From an uncultured Holophagaceae bacterium (lineage in GTDB: Bacteria; Acidobacteriota; Holophagae; Holophagales; Holophagaceae): 7,347 nucleotides of DNA. The stretch covers positions 1-7,347 of the forward strand of contig CAIRAS010000170.1 in assembly GCA_903876615.1 (NCBI GenBank), in the 5' to 3' direction. Shown piece after piece: positions 5,193-7,347 of this stretch (position 1 is the first letter of the stretch; each line of letters begins with the position of its first letter). The position numbers were made by a program, and so were the translations under genes. The notes beneath the pieces were generated by a model. It searched no databases, had not been told where the DNA came from, and saw only the letters and a list, made by a program, of their open reading frames with translations.

Positions 5193-7265
5193 ATGCGCCG
5201 ACTATCCGCCCTTGCCCTCCTGCTCGCCCTGCCGGCGCTCCGCGCGGACGAGGGGATGTGGACCTTCGACAACATCCCGGTGCAGAAGATCAAGGCGAAG
5301 TACGGGGTGGAGCTGAGCCCCTCCTGGCTGAAGACCCTGCAGCTGGCCACGGTGCGCTTCCCGGGTGGCACCGGCGCCTTCGTCAGCCGCGACGGCCTGG
5401 TGGTCACCAACCACCACGTGGGCCGTGGGTCCATCGCCCAGGTCTCCAGTGCCAAGGCCGATCTGGTCCGGGACGGGTTCACCGCCGCCACCCGCGAGCA
5501 GGAGCTGAAGGTGCCGGGCCTCGAGCTGATGATGCTGGTATCCACCGAGGATGTCACCACGCGGGTCAACGCCGCCGTCAAGCCCGGGAGCGCCGACAAG
5601 GACGCCCTCACGGCCCGGCGCAACGCCCTGGCGGACCTGCGCAAGGCCGAGGAGGCGAAGACGGGCCTCACCTGCGAGCCCGTGACCCTCTACCAGGGCG
5701 GCGAATACTGGCTCTACCGCTACAAGAAGTTCACGGACGTGCGCCTCGCCGCCGCGCCAGAGCTGCAGGTGGCGGCCTTCGGCGGCGATCCCGACAACTA
5801 CACCTACCCGCGCCACAACCTGGACTTCTCCCTGTTCCGTGTCTACGAGAACGGCCAGCCCTACCACCCCGAGGCCTTCCTGCCCTTCAGCGCCAAGGGC
5901 ATCGCCATGGGTGAGCTGACCTTCATCTCGGGCCACCCGGGCACCACCTACCGCCAGCAGACCCACTCGCAGATGGTCTACGCGCGAGACATTGGCATCC
6001 CCTTCCAGCTGAAGTCCATGACCCGCCAGAAGGCGGCGCTGCAGGTGCTGTCCGCCACCTCGCCCGAGGCCCGGCGCATCGCGGCCGACGCCATCTACGG
6101 CATCGAAAACGGCTACAAGCGCCTCAGCGGGCAGCTGCTGGGCCTGGCCAAGCCCGAGAACCTCAAGAAGGTGGCCGACGCGGAGGCTGCCCTGCAGGCT
6201 GCGGTGGCCAAGGACCCCGCTTTGCAGGCCCGCGTGGCCGAGAGCTGGCGGCGGGTGGACCAGGCCGTAGCGCGCCAGCAGGCGCTGCTGAAGGAGTCCA
6301 GCTACGTCTCGGCGGGTCGCGTCACCCTGCTGGGCCACGCCCTCACCTTGGTGCGGCTGCCGGAGGAGGAAGCCAAGCCCTCCGCCCAGCGCCTGACGGA
6401 GTTCAGTGAGGGCAACCTCAAGGCCACCAAGGCCCGCCTGGTCCTGCCGCGGCCCGTGCAGAAGCCCATCGACGTGACCCTGCTGGCTGCGGGCCTGCGC
6501 GAAGCCCAGGACCAGCTGGGCGCGGGGCATCCCTATGTGCAGGCCATGCTGGGCGGCCAGACCCCGGAGGCCGTCGCCAAGGCCGCCGTGGAAGGCAGCC
6601 GGCTCGACGATCCGGCGGTGCGCAAGCAGCTGGCGGAGGGCGGCAAGGTGGCCCTGGCGGCCAGCACCGATCCCATGCTGGTCCTGGCCCACAAGCTCGA
6701 TCCCTTCAACCGCGCCGTGCGGAAGCAGGTCGAGGACGAGGTCACCAGCGTGCTCAGCGAGCACGGCGGCCGCATCGCCGAGGCCCGGTTCAAGACCTTC
6801 GGCAAGACGCTCTACCCCGACGCCACCTTCACCCTGCGCCTGGGCTTCGGCCCCGTCACCACCTACGCCAACGGCACGGGCACCAAGGCCCAGCCCTTCA
6901 CCACCTACATGGGCATGTTCGACCGCCACCTGGGCTGGGGGGGCAACGCCGCCGCTGCGGAGGAGGGCGCCTGGACGCTGCCCCAGCGCTGGCTGGACCG
7001 GCAGTCGAAGCTGGACCTGACCACGCCTTTCAACTTCATCTATGCCTGCGACACCGTGGGCGGCAACAGCGGCAGCCCCGTGGTGAACCTCCAGGGCGAG
7101 TTCGTGGGCATCAACTTCGACAGCGTCTACGAAGGGCAGGGCGGCTACTACGTCTACGACGCCGACACCAAGCGCGCCGTGGCCACGGACGTGCGGGCCA
7201 TCCTCGAAGCCCTCCGCAAGATCATGGACGCGGGTCGGCTCGTGACCGAGCTGACCGGGAAATGA
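5193..7265 (+). CDS. S46 family serine exopeptidase, copy 3 (Ser at the S1-determining position)
   Basis: A complete 690-residue exported peptidase. The signal peptide MRRLSALALLLALPALRA is nearly that of copy 2; the mature protein starts DEGMWTF. Triad: His75 in TNHHV, Asp211 in PRHNLDF, Ser626 in GGNSGSP. Asn306 (in IENGYK) and Asp643 are kept for N-terminus binding, so activity is expected. After Phe642-Asp643 comes Ser644, where copies 1 and 2 have Gly and DPP11 has Arg, and the following residues (VYEGQGG) also differ, so P1 preference probably differs. Tyr203 replaces the family Trp. GHPGTTYR replaces the GHPGRTSR of the others. The 42/58-type Cys pair is absent; Cys161 and Cys619 remain. 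A tandem GGCACG/GGCACC at 6873-6884 adds Gly-Thr. The nucleophile codon is AGC, against TCC in the sister genes. The next gene begins 2 nt after its stop. Family certain, specificity unknown. Confidence 0.95.
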   Translation: MRRLSALALLLALPALRADEGMWTFDNIPVQKIKAKYGVELSPSWLKTLQLATVRFPGGTGAFVSRDGLVVTNHHVGRGSIAQVSSAKADLVRDGFTAATREQELKVPGLELMMLVSTEDVTTRVNAAVKPGSADKDALTARRNALADLRKAEEAKTGLTCEPVTLYQGGEYWLYRYKKFTDVRLAAAPELQVAAFGGDPDNYTYPRHNLDFSLFRVYENGQPYHPEAFLPFSAKGIAMGELTFISGHPGTTYRQQTHSQMVYARDIGIPFQLKSMTRQKAALQVLSATSPEARRIAADAIYGIENGYKRLSGQLLGLAKPENLKKVADAEAALQAAVAKDPALQARVAESWRRVDQAVARQQALLKESSYVSAGRVTLLGHALTLVRLPEEEAKPSAQRLTEFSEGNLKATKARLVLPRPVQKPIDVTLLAAGLREAQDQLGAGHPYVQAMLGGQTPEAVAKAAVEGSRLDDPAVRKQLAEGGKVALAASTDPMLVLAHKLDPFNRAVRKQVEDEVTSVLSEHGGRIAEARFKTFGKTLYPDATFTLRLGFGPVTTYANGTGTKAQPFTTYMGMFDRHLGWGGNAAAAEEGAWTLPQRWLDRQSKLDLTTPFNFIYACDTVGGNSGSPVVNLQGEFVGINFDSVYEGQGGYYVYDADTKRAVATDVRAILEALRKIMDAGRLVTELTGK

Positions 7266-7267
7266 CC

Positions 7268-7347
7268 ATGGATCTCTACTTCTCCTGTTCATTGACCGGC
7301 GGTCGCCAGGACCAGCCGATCTATGCGGCGATGGTCACGCACCTGCA
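7268..7347 (+). CDS. Nucleoside 2-deoxyribosyltransferase / DNPH1 (RCL)-like protein, N-terminal fragment
   Basis: An ATG 2 nt after the stop of copy 3 opens a frame of 26 codons that leaves the window. The peptide starts MDLYFSCSLTGGRQDQPIYA and continues into a helix ending at HL. A beta-strand followed by S-x-x-GGR, then D-Q-x-x-Y, is the N-terminal signature I know from the RCL/DNPH1 branch of the nucleoside deoxyribosyltransferase superfamily (for example GSIRGGR in RCL). Those enzymes cleave or transfer the N-glycosidic bond of 2'-deoxynucleosides or their 5'-monophosphates. There is no signal peptide, so it is cytosolic. GGGA overlapping the end of the upstream gene, 7 nt before the ATG, may serve as the ribosome-binding site, and translational coupling is likely. 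No functional link to peptide breakdown is evident. Confidence 0.6.
   Translation, partial: MDLYFSCSLTGGRQDQPIYAAMVTHL

Noticed and set aside
816..7265. Possible pseudogene among the three peptidases
   Set aside because: All three are full length, without frameshift or internal stop, and retain the triad and substrate-amine-binding residues.
5202..7292. A 696-codon open frame antisense to peptidase copy 3
   Set aside because: It mirrors the third-position GC bias of the real gene, has long Gly/Ala/Leu/Gln/His-rich stretches without a recognisable fold, no ribosome-binding site or signal sequence, and analogous antisense frames occur under all three copies.

Overview
The window is about 65-70% GC by eye and encodes exported proteins of a Gram-negative bacterium. 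It is dominated by three tandem paralogues of the S46 serine exopeptidases (DPP7/DPP11/DAP BII type), a family known from the periplasm or cell surface of Gram-negative bacteria. GC content, codon use, S46 content and the left-edge barrel protein suggest an acidobacterium (Holophaga/Geothrix-like). That placement is an impression, not a demonstrated result.

Layout. At the left edge, on the minus strand, is the 5' two-thirds or so of an exported beta-barrel protein resembling the 'MetA-pathway of phenol degradation' transporter-like family. It runs off the window. A 187-bp divergent spacer (629-815) holds a perfect 6-bp dyad and a plausible -10 box. Three S46 peptidases follow on the plus strand (816-2897, 3004-5088, 5193-7265). 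Each has a signal peptide, the mature N-terminal motif (E/D)EGMWTF, the triad His/Asp/Ser in TNHH, PRHxLDF and GNSGSP contexts, and a helical domain between the two catalytic halves. Two nucleotides after the third peptidase an 80-base fragment starts a nucleoside 2-deoxyribosyltransferase/DNPH1-like protein.

The two spacers between peptidase genes (106 and 104 bp) are homologous. Each carries a 73-nt inverted repeat built from three 9-bp units (NCACAGATT) per arm around a 13-nt loop. The first is near-perfect and is followed by eight T residues directly before the next ribosome-binding site, so it looks like a terminator or attenuator. The second is decayed and has no T-run. Gene 2 therefore sits between direct copies of the same element.

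How the genes may work together. All three peptidases keep the triad and the residues expected to bind the substrate N-terminus, so all should be active. They differ at the S1-determining position: Gly in copies 1 and 2 (DPP7-like) and Ser in copy 3. Copy 2 keeps the Cys pair matching chymotrypsin Cys42-Cys58, while copies 1 and 3 have lost both. I read this as a locally expanded and diversified periplasmic dipeptide-releasing set. I see no previously undescribed multi-gene system. The most unusual points are the diversification of the three active sites and the repeat-flanked middle gene.
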